From NCBI GenBank assembly GCA_038503035.1, contig JAVSML010024616.1, positions 782,391 to 846,390 on the forward strand: a stretch of DNA of 64,000 bases, read 5' to 3'. A model generated the notes under the pieces. That model worked only from the letters and a program-made list of their open reading frames with translations. It did no database searches and was not told the DNA's origin. Numbering within the stretch: position 1 is the first letter of the stretch; every line of letters starts with the position of its first letter. The DNA comes from Crocodylus rhombifer (lineage: Eukaryota > Chordata > Crocodylia > Crocodylidae). A program made the translations under genes and the position numbers. Below are positions 1 to 11,014 of this stretch, in pieces.

Positions 1-480
1 GGGCGAGGGCGGCGGCGGCGGCTCCGCCCGCGCCCGCGCACCCCGGCCCGGCCCGGCCCGCCGCCGCCTCAGCGACTTTCAGGAAAAGTCCCGACGTCAG
101 CGGCTCCCCCCGCGGGGCTCCCCAGCCGCGGCGGCAGCGGCGGCGGCGGCGGCATCCCCAGCTCTCGCGAGAAGCGCGGCCGCCAGACAGAGGCGGCGGG
201 GGGGCTGGCGCGAGGAGCCAGACGGGCGGGGCGGGGAGGGGGCGCGTCTCCCCTCGGGGCGGTTGCTCTGCGCGGCCCCCGCCCCGGGGAGGCTCGAGGC
301 GCCCCGGGGAGGCGCCAGCGCGACTCCCCGCTTTTCTTTTCATTGTTTATTGAACCCAGACAAATGCTCCGGGCTTTTTTTTTTCCCCCCCGCTCCCCCT
401 TGTGTCTCTGTGGCACACGGCTGCGGCGCAGCGCGGTCTTGCTTGCCTGCTCCCTGTGTGCGCACGCCTGCCCGGGCACA
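1..480. promoter_or_regulatory. CpG island, probable host gene promoter or first exon
   Basis: This stretch is extremely GC- and CpG-rich (runs of CGG, GGCCC and GCGCG) and differs sharply from the AT-rich DNA that follows. It holds a tandem GC-box run (GGGCGGGGCGGGG, 224-236), a CRE-like GACGTCA (93-99) and a perfect TCTCGCGAGA palindrome (163-172). Such islands normally mark vertebrate promoters and first exons. No convincing start codon with a recognisable protein can be read on either strand, so the direction and identity of the gene are unknown. The low-complexity frames seen here, rich in Pro, Arg and Ala, look like chance open frames in GC-rich DNA. The island may continue to the left of the window. 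Confidence 0.7.
163..172. promoter_or_regulatory. TCTCGCGAGA box (BANP-type CGCG element)
   Basis: A perfect 10-bp palindrome TCTCGCGAGA lies inside the CpG island. This element is enriched in CpG-island promoters of vertebrates and is bound by BANP when unmethylated. Its position, about 60 bp from a GC-box run, supports a real promoter here. Confidence 0.6.
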
Positions 481-848
481 CTTGAAAGGGGCTTGAGGTA
501 GTCCAGTGCCTATGAACGGATCTCGGAGCAGCCCAGAGTGCTGTGGTGTCCTTGAAAGGGCCTCGAGGCACCCTTGAAAAGATCTTGAGGCAGCCCAGGG
601 GATTGCCACATCTTCGAAAGGGTCTCAAGGCACTGTTGAAGGGGTGTTGAGGCAGCCCAGGGTGATGAAGTGCCTTTGAAAGGGTCTCGGGGCAGCCCAA
701 GGTGCTGTGGTGCCCTTGAAAGAGCCTGGAGGCACACTTGAAAGGGTCTTAAGGCACCCCAGGATACTGCAGTGCCTTTGAAAGGGTCTTAGGACAGCCC
801 AGAGCAGTGTGGTGCCTTTGAAAGGGCCTCTCTCTTGAAAGGGTCATG
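481..848. repeat. Composite minisatellite, 39-bp unit with a 22-bp short form
   Basis: Imperfect tandem copies of a unit built around TTTGAAAGGGTCTCGAGGCA followed by GCCCAGGGTGCTGTGGTG. The TTGAAAGG core recurs near 482, 512, 552, 574, 613, 635, 676, 714, 738, 777, 817 and 834. Spacing is mostly 38-41 bp, with 17-24 bp steps where the second half of the unit is missing. Open frames across it on the minus strand encode a repeating Pro/Leu-rich peptide, which is a by-product of the repeat. Confidence 0.85.
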
Positions 849-2744
849 CTCTAGATCTATACCACAGTGCACAAGTTCCAGGGGCACTGCTTCACTGTGG
901 CCATGGGCAAATCTAGGATGTTTTAAAAAGAGGGTGCAGATGCAAGGGTGTATCTTCTTCACCTATAACGCAACACACATTTTTCTCGAGTCAAAAATAA
1001 ACTAGAAACTTTACTGATATGCTAGGAGCTCAGGACAATATTATTCAGTTTAAAATGGAAGCAAAACCAAATATAACTTCCTTGGAATGAGTTAAATGCA
1101 ATCTGCAGGGCTGAGAGTGTCAGTGCTAGGAGCAGCTAACAGACAGCAGAAGAAAGAATAGCTTGGTTGATGGAACATCAGGAGCATTAAAAAGAGGAGA
1201 AGGTCATTAACACCTGTGGAAGGAAGTTTAGAAGGGATCAGGTAGATTATGAGTCATGGACTCCCTCAGCACTGCCTGACTGTAAATGCTTCTGCCACTG
1301 CCAGGCAGGTGGTTTGAAACTTTGGGTGGACCAGGAATCAAAAGGAGGTACCAGTGAAACCTCTCCTCTAGATCCACCCCTCTGTGTGACACAGGTCTAC
1401 AACTTTTCATGAGTCTTTGCCTCCAACCTAGGTGCGAATGCCTCAGGATAGAGACTGGACCTCCTTCTGTGGATTATAATCTGCTGTTCTTTTAATAATC
1501 CCTCTGGTTTCTTACTGTGGTGTTCCTTGTCCCATCTGGCCTCTTTTCACCTTACTTTTTTTTAAACTGTACTTTAAAAATTATAACTTCTCTCTCACAA
1601 GCAATATCTCAGGTGGATGTGCCCTGAGTTTTCCTTTAATCTCTTAATGATTCACTAAAATATTCCTTTGTCTTCCCTTCTAAAACTGATTGTTCACTTA
1701 GCTGTATAAAATGAAAACTATGACATCATAATGAAACATGTTGGAACTCCCCTCTTGTCAAGATATCTACTGGACTTACCAAGTCTGCCCTTTATAAAAT
1801 TATCTCTCTAAACCAATGCATTTGGTTTCCCAAGTATGTGCAGCCAGTTACCACAATGGGTATGTCTATGAAAAATCTACAATCTCTTCTGTTTAAAGGT
1901 CCCTCTGATTGCTAAAGTTACATGCTACTTTTCCTGTCTCTGAGCTTTATCCAGCAACTTCAGTTCTCATGCATGTAGTCTAAGTGACTAAACACCATAG
2001 GTTTGGCAACTACTTGAGTTAAATTCTTTATGTGCCAACCTACTACTATAGTTCTGCACTTCTGCAGAAATGCATCTGTTCTATTTGCAATTGATAGTAA
2101 CTTGTATAAGGTACCACTATCATTCCGGAAAGAAAACAAATGCATAGATTGGTTGAACCACAACTATTTCCAGTGTTTCACCACCCTAGCATTTTTTCTG
2201 TAACTGAACTGCAATGATCAAAGAATCAGTGTTTCTTTATGATGTATAAAATAGACAATATCTATGTTTTTCTGTATTGTTTCCCTTTGTCCTTCATTTT
2301 TTTAAACATGCGAAGTATCAGTTGTTTGCTTTTACAGGACTGTGGTAAGTATCTTTTGGAAGGCCAAAAGATCTTTTGTTTTATGTACTTGGATGAGTAC
2401 ATAAAACAAAGAACTGCAAGGGAGCTTTCTGGGTCACAAAGCTTTAATCATATCACTATCTCATTCATAAATGATTTAAGATGAAGCTTAATACTAGTTA
2501 ATTTTTTTGCCCCTAATTGGAAGGTTGATACCAAAGCTTCATCTCTACCCCTCCTAGGGTGAAAATGTGAAGCTTACTGCATACAATAATGAGCAGATGC
2601 TTCCTTTTAGACACATTGGCAAAGTATATGCCCCTATACTGTTCTTCTTCAGTTGCCACAGTTTGGGGTTCCTCTTTTTTCAATAGCTCTGCACTAAAGT
2701 GAATGCAACATGACATCAGCCAATATCTCTAAAATAGTGAATTG
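849..2744. other. AT-rich background, no gene seen
   Basis: No coding frame, RNA gene or recognisable repeat can be supported here. The DNA is AT-rich and looks like intron or intergenic sequence downstream of the CpG island. Confidence 0.6.
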
Positions 2745-3211
2745 CCCATCAAGTACGAGGGAAACGGGGGATGGAGCGCCACCCCCCACTACCCCATGCC
2801 GCCACTGCCTCCAAGGAGCAGGGGGGCAGGAGAAGCTTGCACTGCCCTTGCTCCGTGTTCAGCCCCACACCACCCCGCCTCTGCCACTCCATGTCCAGCT
2901 CCACACCACACCCCTCCACCTGCTCTGTACCTGGCCCTGTGCCATCCCTTCCCCCCCAACTTTGCGTCCGGCCCCGCACCACCCCCTGCACTCCACCTCT
3001 GCCGGTCTGCTCATTTTTGATGGGCATTCTTGATGCTGCACTGGCTGGAGCCACAGGGCCACACCCCCAAGAGCATTACGAACAGACAGACAGACAAACG
3101 GACTAAACCCTTTATATATATATAGTATTATACAATTTTATATATATATAATTGTATAATAATATAATAATATTTATATATATAATTGTATATATATTAT
3201 ATATATATAGA
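2745..3211. repeat. C-rich low-complexity block followed by CAGA and TA microsatellites
   Basis: From about 2745 to 3070 the plus strand is C-rich with repeated CCACACCAC and CCCCTCC patterns. It ends in a short CAGA run (about 3085-3100) and a long interrupted TA tract (about 3112-3210). Overlapping Pro/His-rich frames exist on both strands but resemble no protein I know. The abrupt ends suggest an unidentified interspersed repeat with a microsatellite tail. Confidence 0.6.
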
Positions 3212-3599
3212 ATAGGGAAAATGGCAACTTTTTATGTTGTTCTATAATTGACAGTTAACTTTACAGTATGTTAAATTCCTGTTACAGTTGTTACGATGCT
3301 GCTCCTAAAATATTTACTGCAGTCTCTGTAACATGTCATTTAGTTTGTTGTGGTCGCTGTAGAAGAAACTCAAATTGTGGCAACATGGGGGTCCCATATT
3401 GATAATAACTGACAGACACAGGAAATACAAAATCTGGGGCCCAATGAAGATAGCAACATATGATTGTAAAGTGAAATCCTGACCTGACTGACATTTCTGC
3501 TATCCTGTAAATGAGCTCTTTTCTGTTGCTGATACTGATAAACTCCACATTAGTAAAATATCAGATACAATCTAGCTTCCTTTTTTTTTCTTATTTTCA
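3212..3599. other. No feature seen
   Basis: Ordinary AT-rich sequence between the TA microsatellite and a MITE. Nothing supportable. Confidence 0.5.
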
Positions 3600-3833
3600 G
3601 GGAACATCTACATGTGTGCCCCAGTGCACAGCATGCAGTCATTTACCTGCCAATACTGCGCAGTCCTGGTGGCGCACAAGTCATTTCCAACCCTACTGTG
3701 CAGTAGCAACAAACTGCTGTGCAGTAGCTCATTGCAACTGTGCAGTAGTGGCAGCATCATGGTTAGTGCCCACCAAAGGTACATCTGCGTAGTGATGAGC
3801 TACATCACCATAGCGTCTCATATAGACGTGCCC
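3600..3833. mobile_element. MITE with GGGAACATCTACATGTG / CATATAGACGTGCCC ends
   Basis: A short element without coding capacity, bounded by imperfect terminal inverted repeats: GGGAACATCTACATGTG on the left, and GGGCACGTCTATATGAG read inward from the right. The flanks are TCA and TTA, compatible with a decayed 3-bp duplication. Internal GTGCAGTAG motifs repeat four to five times. The right part (CTACATCACCATAG) resembles the element at 42,095. Confidence 0.6.
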
Positions 3834-5115
3834 TTATAAAGTCACCTGAAATGTATCTTTTTAGTGATGTTAATATGTGGCTTTAGTTTTTCTATGAACA
3901 GAAGTGTAGATATAATGTGATCAAATTTGTTTCATATTTGAATAGAAAAAATCAAGCAAAATAAACCTACTGCAGTAATGATGCTTACATTACAGAGGAA
4001 ACTAGTTTTTGCTTTATGAAAAGGCACTTTGTTGTTGTTATCATCATCATTATTCAATTGCATTTATGAAGACACTCTATCTGAAAGTTCTCATACCTAC
4101 CTTCAGTCCAAATGTGACTTTGATATTATACTAGTAGAATTTCATTGATATATCCAGAGGGGGAAAGGGAGACTGCTTATGAGTTAGTACACTTTTGCAC
4201 AATGTCTCTTAAATTCAAACTCACCATGGACATGGCCCTCAAGAATAAATGCTCTTGGCATGTTTAAAGATACTTCATTTAACAATAATAATGATATAAT
4301 TAATGCTAAGGATCTGATGCTGCAAAGTCTCACGTACTTAAAAGCAAGGCTTTCTTGCATGCATAATTGTTATACCTTGAACACTATTAGCCTGAACTAC
4401 ATTGGCATGAATCTAATCTGAATTTTTTGTGTAGATTATAGTGCATGCTGTTGAGCAGTTTTATTGCACAACAATTTACTTACAATATACCAAACAATAT
4501 ATATAACTCCCTCCCTCCAGCTCCCACAACATGATATTCATTGAAGAAAAGTAGTTTGTTTGTTTTTAAATAGGGGTATATTTGCCCTGTCTTCCGTTTA
4601 AATAACTATGTAGATTAGTCTTTTACTCTTTAATTTCAGCTTGATTTCTCAATTGAGTAATGAGTAATCAATTTAAGACCAGCTGGACTGAGAGTCCTTA
4701 ATTAATTACTATTAGGGCCCTGGCAGAGGGGGTCCCCAGTGCCATGCCTTTGGTGGCACCCTTTCAGTTTGCCGGTGAATGGGGTTCCCCACACCTGGAG
4801 CTTCAAAGGGCATCACAGGAAAGGGCTGAAGGGCCCTTTCAATTCAATGGTATCAGGCAGGGGGCTTTCCCTGGGGGTGGGACACAGGCTGTCTCCTACC
4901 CAATCCCAATGGTCCAGAGCTTGAACTGGGTGACTGAACCAGGACCCAGGTCTGTATCCTTCCTGAATCCAACAATCAGCTGATTCATGGGATTGGGTAG
5001 GAGGAAGCCTTTGTCCAGCACACATGCCACACATTCAATTTAACATGGGATACAAACTAACCACAAAGACATTCTACATTAATTTAATGGGCATGTGAGA
5101 CCATATTACATTGAA
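3834..5115. other. Background with an unidentified GC-richer patch
   Basis: 3834-4709 is AT-rich with nothing recognisable. 4710-5040 is GC-richer and contains a small hairpin (GTGCCATGCC near 4740 facing GGTGGCAC). It could be a repeat fragment, but I cannot assign it to a family and its short open frames resemble nothing. Confidence 0.5.
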
Positions 5116-6790
5116 TTCTTCACCATTGACCAAGACCTTGTAATGGTGGAGCCTCAGAGCTATGTTGCCAGGAGTTTCACACTCCTGGTAGGGTCACTTC
5201 ATGGCAAACAGGCCTGAGGGGAGGTCCCAGACAAACCACAGTTCAAATTCCAAGCCCTCAACAGCAGATCAGGTTGGGGGAGATGTCAGGATCTCAATGG
5301 CTGTAAAGATGGACGAAGGCTGAAGCAAGATGGAGGTCTTCTGTTATCTGGGTTTCTTCCTTGCCACTGTGCTCAGATCTCCACCTTGTTAAGATCATGT
5401 CATTGCTGTGTCAGCACACCAGCTTCCTCATCATCTTGTCAGATCCATTATGAACATCCAGCTTACTCCGAAACACTAAAGACAGCCAAAAGCAATGCAA
5501 AGGACTCTCAATGCCAAATCTCTTCAAAACCCAAAGGTCTAAAAGGATCTCCAATAGTGGCTCCATGGAAAGCTGTCTGCCCATTCCACAAATGAAGGCA
5601 CCACTAAAGAACTTTGGAGGGGGTTGAACAGCCACTGTCCATATGGCCTGTGCTGAATCCATTGGCTATACTACCTGCTAACACCAAGACTGACTCAGTG
5701 AGAGCAATGCTGAGATCCAAGCCCTCCTCAAACAGAAGAGAAGGGATCATTTTGCTTGGCAAGATGACACCTTGCCTCAGCAGAAGGAGATTTATCAGCT
5801 GTTCAAAGCCAAAGCACAAAGGAGGATCTGGAAAATCAAAATTCACTGGGGGAAAGATAAATCCAAAGAGATCCATCTCTATGCTGACAAACATGGCATG
5901 CATAGCTTTTTTCAGACAATGAAGGCCATCTACAGCCCAGCTTTCCACTTTTCTGTCATTACAGGATGGCTCAATACCCCTCAAAGAAACTGAATCTATC
6001 CAAGCTAGATGGAAAGAGCACTTTGAGGAAATCCTGAACCATGAGTCTGCTGTGGTCGATACCAACACTGAATCCATCCACTAACACCCTGAAAAGGGAT
6101 CCCTCACCACCCTCCTATTCTAGAAGAAGTCTGCCATGCCATCAAGGAAACCAAGAACAACAATGCTACTGGACTGGCATACCTGCTGAAATCTATAAGG
6201 CTGGTGGTGAGGAACTGGTGCTGAGATTCCATTAATTTATTCTACATATTTGGAATAAGAGATCCTTGGGGACCTGAGGAATGCCAACATTGTAATTATC
6301 TTTGATGAAAGGAGATAAATCTGCATGTGGAAAATATTAAGGTATCACCCTCCCTTCCATAGCAGCAAAATCCTTGCCTACAACCTCCTGAACCACCTTT
6401 TCCTCTTACTGAGGAAGTCCTGCTGGAATCTCAGTATGGTTTCAGACCATCCTATGAGGCAATTGAACTGATCTTTGTTGCCTGTCAGGTTCAAGAAAAG
6501 TTCAGGAACAACACCAGGACCTGTACATGTCTTCATTGACTTCACTAAGCCCTTTGATTCCATCAGTCACACAGCCTTGTGGAAAGGACTGGCCAGACTT
6601 AGATGTCCAGAAAAGTACATCAATGTCCTGAGGCTTCTCCACAACCAGATAACTGTAACTGTTCTATGTAGCAGATTGGAGAAAGATCCATTTGTCATCC
6701 AAACAGGGGTTGAAGCAAAGATTTGTCATTGCCCCAACTCTGTTCTCCATTTCTCTGATAGTCATCTTATCCTTATTAAGAACCACCTTC
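5116..6790 (+). pseudogene. Decayed non-CR1 LINE, endonuclease tail and reverse transcriptase
   Basis: Broken ORF2 of a non-LTR retrotransposon, read across several frameshifts and stops. From about 5700 one frame gives a region of the type that links endonuclease to RT (KQKRRDHFAWQDD near 5730; ADKHGMHSFF near 5885). Near 6165 a shifted frame reads IPAEIYKAGGEEL. Near 6430 the typical LPESQ-GFR area appears in altered form. From about 6520 comes an RT block with VFIDFTKPFDSISHTALWKG, the palm strand carrying the first catalytic Asp. The YADD block is absent because the element stops at a minisatellite. The motif order and wording differ clearly from CR1. They match a widespread 'endonuclease-reverse transcriptase' LINE type whose clade I cannot fix (RTE- or Jockey-like). 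The start before 5400 is uncertain. Confidence 0.7.
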
Positions 6791-6849
6791 CTTTTGAAAC
6801 TGACAGGCTCCCCAGCCTCCTACCAACAGGGAGCTTCCAGGGCCTGCTC

Positions 6850-7165
6850 AACAATCAGGGAGTGGGGCCTGGGAGATCCTTATCTCCCAGCCTGAGCTCC
6901 ATGGTCACAGGGCTCAGGCTGAGAGAACCTTGTCTCCCAGTGCCAGTTCCACAGTCATGTGGCCAGCACTGGGAGATCCTTATCTCCCAGCCCTTATCTC
7001 CAGCTCAAATGCAGGCAGTTGTGGACCTGGCTCTGGAAGAGAAGAATATCCCAGCATGAGCCCTGTGACTGTGGAGCTCAGGTTGGGAGATTAGGATCTC
7101 CCAGTGTTGGCCCCATGACTGTGGAGCTGGCCCTGGGAGACAGGATCTCTCGGCCCCCTGCTCCC
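6850..7165. repeat. About 50-bp tandem repeat with a self-complementary core
   Basis: Six degenerate units start near 6869, 6920, 6969, 7033, 7084 and 7133. Each carries the inverted repeat CTGGGAGA-TCCTTA-TCTCCCAG or a variant, joined by a segment like GTGACTGTGGAGCTCAGG. The first and third cores (6869-6890, 6969-6990) are identical. Confidence 0.8.
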
Positions 7166-7330
7166 TAATCACGATCTCAGAATGGGGAGCTGGAAACTCC
7201 CTGCTGCTGGGACAGGGGGACAGAGTCCCTGCCTGGGTTCTAGTCATAGTCTGCCCCAGCAGCTGGCAGCTCCTGGGGGCAGGGATCAATCTCCTGGCCC
7301 CTGCTACCTGGCAGACTGGGAACACATTTG

Positions 7331-7530
7331 CTCCCAGTCAGACGTCTACATGAGCTCTACTATGCAGTAACTAATTACAAGTAAATTTGCCACTTGCATC
7401 TGCAGGTAGAAAATTTACTCATGATTAGAGCAGGTTACTGTGCAGTAAGCGTGTGCACGTGTAAATGCACATGCTTACTGCACAGTATACTGCTCTACTG
7501 TGCAATAAAGTGTCTCCTGTAGACACACCC
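7331..7530. mobile_element. MITE with internal AAATTT/ACCTGCA hairpin and TTACTGTGCAGTAA motifs
   Basis: A short non-coding element. The left end contains GACGTCTACATGAG and the right end, read inward, GGGTGTGTCTACAGGAG. Inside are a 40-nt hairpin (7380-7419, 16 of 20 pairs) and TTACTGTGCAGTAAG / CTTACTGCACAGTATA motifs. Related hairpins occur at 40,969 and 59,805. The left boundary is approximate. Confidence 0.55.
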
Positions 7531-9336
7531 AGTGAGCTATGATAGAGATTGTCCTTGAATTAAGAGATAGCCAATGATGATTAAATTAATTTAATGTGGA
7601 ACATCTTTGTCCTTGGTTTGCCAATTTATCCTGCCATAAATTGCTTTCTCATTTGGTATTTTGCAATTTATTGTGCTACTAACATGCTAACTACATGATA
7701 AATATAATCTCTGTCACAGGCTATAGTGACACACTTTATTGGGAAGAATTTTTTTCCAAATAATGTGGATACTATGGGCCCAGTGCAAGACTATGATAAT
7801 GAAGCTTCTGCAGAAATAACATTATTATCAAATTGGCTACTTATGTCATGAATATAGCCTCTATAATTAGATGGCAAAAAGAAGAATTGTAAGAGGCTAG
7901 CAAAACCATATAGCTATAGCAGCTCTTCCAAGAGAAAGAATTGCTACTGTTCACTAAACTTTTGGTTAGTGGATGAAGGACAATAGGATTATGTCATATA
8001 GAGAAGAGAAGGTTGGATCTGCAGAGCAGTGCTCCTCTTATGTGAAGAAGCTGCATATATGACATAGTGTCACATCAGTCTCAACGCCCTCCTTGATGGT
8101 GGGCTAGGTAACATTAATTTGTGAGTCTATCATCTAAAAAAAGTGTGTAATTGTACAATGCATGAAGTGTTAGTGTGACTACCGCTGTTAGGAAATTTTA
8201 ATATTGAAAGGAAAGTGTGTAAAATACTTCTAACATAACTCTGAACTAATGCTAGTAGCATGAGTAATAAATAGAAATGTTGTATTTTCTTGCAAGAGCA
8301 TGTTTGAAAAGATAAGGTCAACATTAATGTTTAGTTGTTTAAAAAATATATACAGTAGCTTAGATTACTACATCTGCCCTTGACGTTCCCTGCCAATTTA
8401 TGTGGTTTAACAATTGCCTATTACTATCTTCCTTCCTACTGTATGAAAGGCACAAACAAATAATAGGGGGAAGTGACTGACAAAAGGAGCAATGTAATGG
8501 ACTGCACACACAATGTTGCCAATGAATGAACTGAAAAAATGGTATAATCATTTTCCGTAAGTGTTATGCAAGGGATCACCTATGAAATTATGGCTAAAAT
8601 ATTCAGACAAAAGTCATTAAAAATACAATAAAAACAGGTTTAATTAAATAGCACCGTAAACACAGTGAATCTACTCCTGCAAGATGCTGAGTGCCCTCAG
8701 CTCCTGTTGAGCTGTGACTTTTTTGGGTTTCTCTCCCTCTCTCTCTCTCTGGCTGAAGGACTCATTATATTATCCCCTCTCTGTGACGTATATCTATCAC
8801 ACCAATACTAGACTGATTAACAGGGATGAGCTTACTGTAAGGTAGAAGAATAGAGATTTTATATTTGCCTGAAAAACAGGTCGGATACTTATTGGGCATC
8901 CCCAGTGCATTAAAAAGTAATGTTGATGTGTCCAAGTGGATTTTACAGTCTGTTTTTCTTTCTTTGCCATTTTGACTTCTCAGTGGTTCTGTGGTATCAT
9001 CTCTCTCTCTTCTGTGTCTTTTCTCACCCCTGCTTCCCATTGACTCTTTCTTGGTGCCTACTCAGTGTCTCAGAGTAGTGTGTTTCTTCCCCTGCAGTCA
9101 TTGTACTTCCCTCAGTGTTTGGCCCCACATGCCCATGCACACGTGCCACAGCTTCTCAGTTCAAACATCTGTTTCCAACTGGCATCATGCCAGTAATCCA
9201 TCCCTCCTCTTCCTCCTCAATAACAACGTTCTGCTTGCTGGTAACAATGGCAGTCACAAATGCATAAGAAAGTTTATAAATATATTTATTTTAGACCAAA
9301 TATGCAAGAAAACAAAGTTTCCCCAGAAAAACAAAT
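7531..9336. other. Background, one short CT microsatellite
   Basis: AT-rich sequence with no gene or interspersed repeat I can support. A CT-rich run lies at about 8727-8752. Confidence 0.5.
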
Positions 9337-10070
9337 GGGCTTCATCTAGATGAGCGCACATGTGCCTGTTGCCCTGCCTCAAACCCCTTTGAGGCGGGGC
9401 AACAGGCAAGTGTGGGAATGAAAAAATGTTCCCCACTCTGCAAACTTGCAGCACAGGGAGAAAACTAGGCCCCTGGATATCCAGGGGTCTGAAAAAAGCA
9501 AAATATAAAAAAGCAGGGCTCAAGAACCATGCCCTGAGGCAACCAAAGGCTGGGTCCTCCAGTGAGATCCTCTGGCTGCCAGAGCGTCTTTATGGTTGCC
9601 CCTCACTCTGGTGCTGAAACATGCTGCTGGCCAGGCTGCGTGTTTCAGAGGAGGGAGGAAGGGACTATGGAGGACCCCCGATGGCCCCACCCAGTGCTCC
9701 AGCCCCTCCTCCCCCCGCCAGTCCCCCCCAAGCTCCCCGACCCCAGCTGGGGCTAGCCCCACCCCCCGGGACCCTCCTGAGGGCCCTGACCCCTGATGCG
9801 GCTGGCCCCTCTCCCCACCAGCCCCCCCAGAGGCCCCTGACCCCTGCCCTGTCTGGCCCCATCCCTGTCCCCCCACCCCATACTTTTAAAAAAAACCCAA
9901 AAAACGGCACTTACTGGCAGTTGGAGCTGCCATGTGTCTGCCTGGGGCCCCGCCTGCACAGTGTGGAGCAAGCTGACAGCCCCAGGGCCCTAGCCTAGGC
10001 CCTCCTGCCCCTGTGCTGCCAGGGGGGCTCTGCCAGGAGGCCCCAAAGCTCCCCCACCCCTGCCTCTCAG
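9337..10070 (+). mobile_element. MITE-X copy, left end with strong subterminal hairpin; right end not found
   Basis: Begins with GGGCTTCATCTAGATGAGC, the terminus shared by the MITE-X copies at 12,786, 14,583, 32,293 (reverse) and 38,573 (reverse). Just inside is a hairpin with 20-nt arms (9364-9383 and 9388-9407, 19 of 20 paired) and a CCCC loop. The body becomes GC-rich with long C runs (9690-9890). I could not place a right terminus before the minisatellite at about 10,280, so the end is arbitrary. Confidence 0.5.
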
Positions 10071-10279
10071 GTAAGCGGAGGCTTTTTTTCCCCATTTTTT
10101 TTCTGTTCTTTTTCTGGGGGGGTGGGGTTTAAGTGATGGTGCCTGGGGTTGTGGGGGTAGCCTTGGAGACCTGGGGGTGAAAGTTGGGGGGTGGAGCTGG
10201 GTGGGGAAGCCATTGGAAGGGTCTGGGGGAGTGGGGGGTGGGGCTGGGTGGGGCAGCCATTGAGAGGCTGGGGTGGGGC

Positions 10280-10545
10280 ATGTGGGCCTTGCAGGGGGGA
10301 TGGTAGCCCCTGTGGGGGGCCATGTGGCCCCCGTTGGGGGGCCATACCCCTTGTGTGGGGGATGAACCCCCTGTTGGGGGGCTACACCCCTTGTGAGAGT
10401 GCTGAATCCCCTGTTGGGGGGCTGAACCCCTTTTGCGGGGATAAGCCCCCTTTTAGGGGGCTGAACCCTTTGTGGGGGGGCTGAATCCCCTGTTGGAGGG
10501 ATATAGCCCTTGTGTGGGGGCCATCGCCCTGTGGGAGGGCAGCAA
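10280..10545. repeat. About 21-bp G-run/C-run minisatellite
   Basis: Roughly a dozen degenerate units of the type GGGGGCTGAACCCCTTTTGC, each pairing a G-run with a C-run four to eight bases away (for example 10,374-10,395 and 10,415-10,460). Each unit can fold on itself, and the plus strand has regularly spaced G4-G6 runs compatible with G-quadruplex formation. Confidence 0.75.
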
Positions 10546-10840
10546 AATATGTATTCATGAATTCATGAAACCTGTACTTAGAGTTCACTTTAGCATTATG
10601 GTAAGAGACTTCCTTTACCACTGTAGATATATCAATAAAACATTGTCCAACTGGTCGCTGTCTCTGCCTCACCCTCTCTCTCTCTTTATAGTGGTCTTTT
10701 ATTTTGCTTGTGGAGGAACATGGATTTGAGGGTATTTTAGAGAGTGACTTTGAGATTTTTTTATCAGGGATTTTTCAGTTTTCCAATAGGCAACACCAGA
10801 ATTCCTGCTAGGGAGGCCAGTGGCAGGACTCTGCCTGCTC
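10546..10840. other. No gene seen
   Basis: Short background stretch containing the direct pair ATTCATGAATTCATGAA (about 10,553) and a CT run (10,669-10,688). Nothing else supportable. Confidence 0.5.
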
Positions 10841-10847
10841 AGAGCTG

Positions 10848-11014
10848 GCACCTTGGACCCATCTGGCTGTGGCTGAGCTCCTGACCAAATGGGGCCAGAA
10901 GGACATGCTTTGACAGTTCAAAGCAGGCCACCACACCCAGAACATCTTCTGGGTGATAGCTGGCCAGATGACCGGCCGGGGGCACAAATGGCAGTAGTGC
11001 CGCACAAAGGCCAA
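10848..11014 (+). pseudogene. Myb/SANT-like domain relic (Harbinger-type accessory protein), copy 1
   Basis: One frame, broken by two stops, reads as a Myb/SANT-like DNA-binding domain. A first helix around WTHLAVAELLTKWGQKDML is followed by a second region FWVIAGQMTGRGHKWQ and then CRTKAN. The pattern W...ELL..WG...I...M..RGH....QCR.K is characteristic of the Myb-like proteins encoded beside the nuclease in PIF/Harbinger transposons and of vertebrate MSANTD-type domains. The same domain and flanks recur in reverse at 36,885-37,073, where only one stop interrupts it. Homology between the two loci continues downstream to about 11,240 and, more loosely, to about 11,523. No nuclease gene is visible beside it. 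I infer a dead transposon copy, not a host gene. Confidence 0.6.

Noticed and set aside
340..737. Overlapping minus-strand frames encoding a repeated Pro/Leu-rich peptide
   Set aside because: All run through the 39/22-bp minisatellite in three frames at once, which is expected of a repeat whose unit lacks stops.
481..848. CRISPR-like array
   Set aside because: Units are adjacent and degenerate with no unique spacers, and the DNA is vertebrate. The arrays at 6850 and 10,280 were rejected for the same reason.
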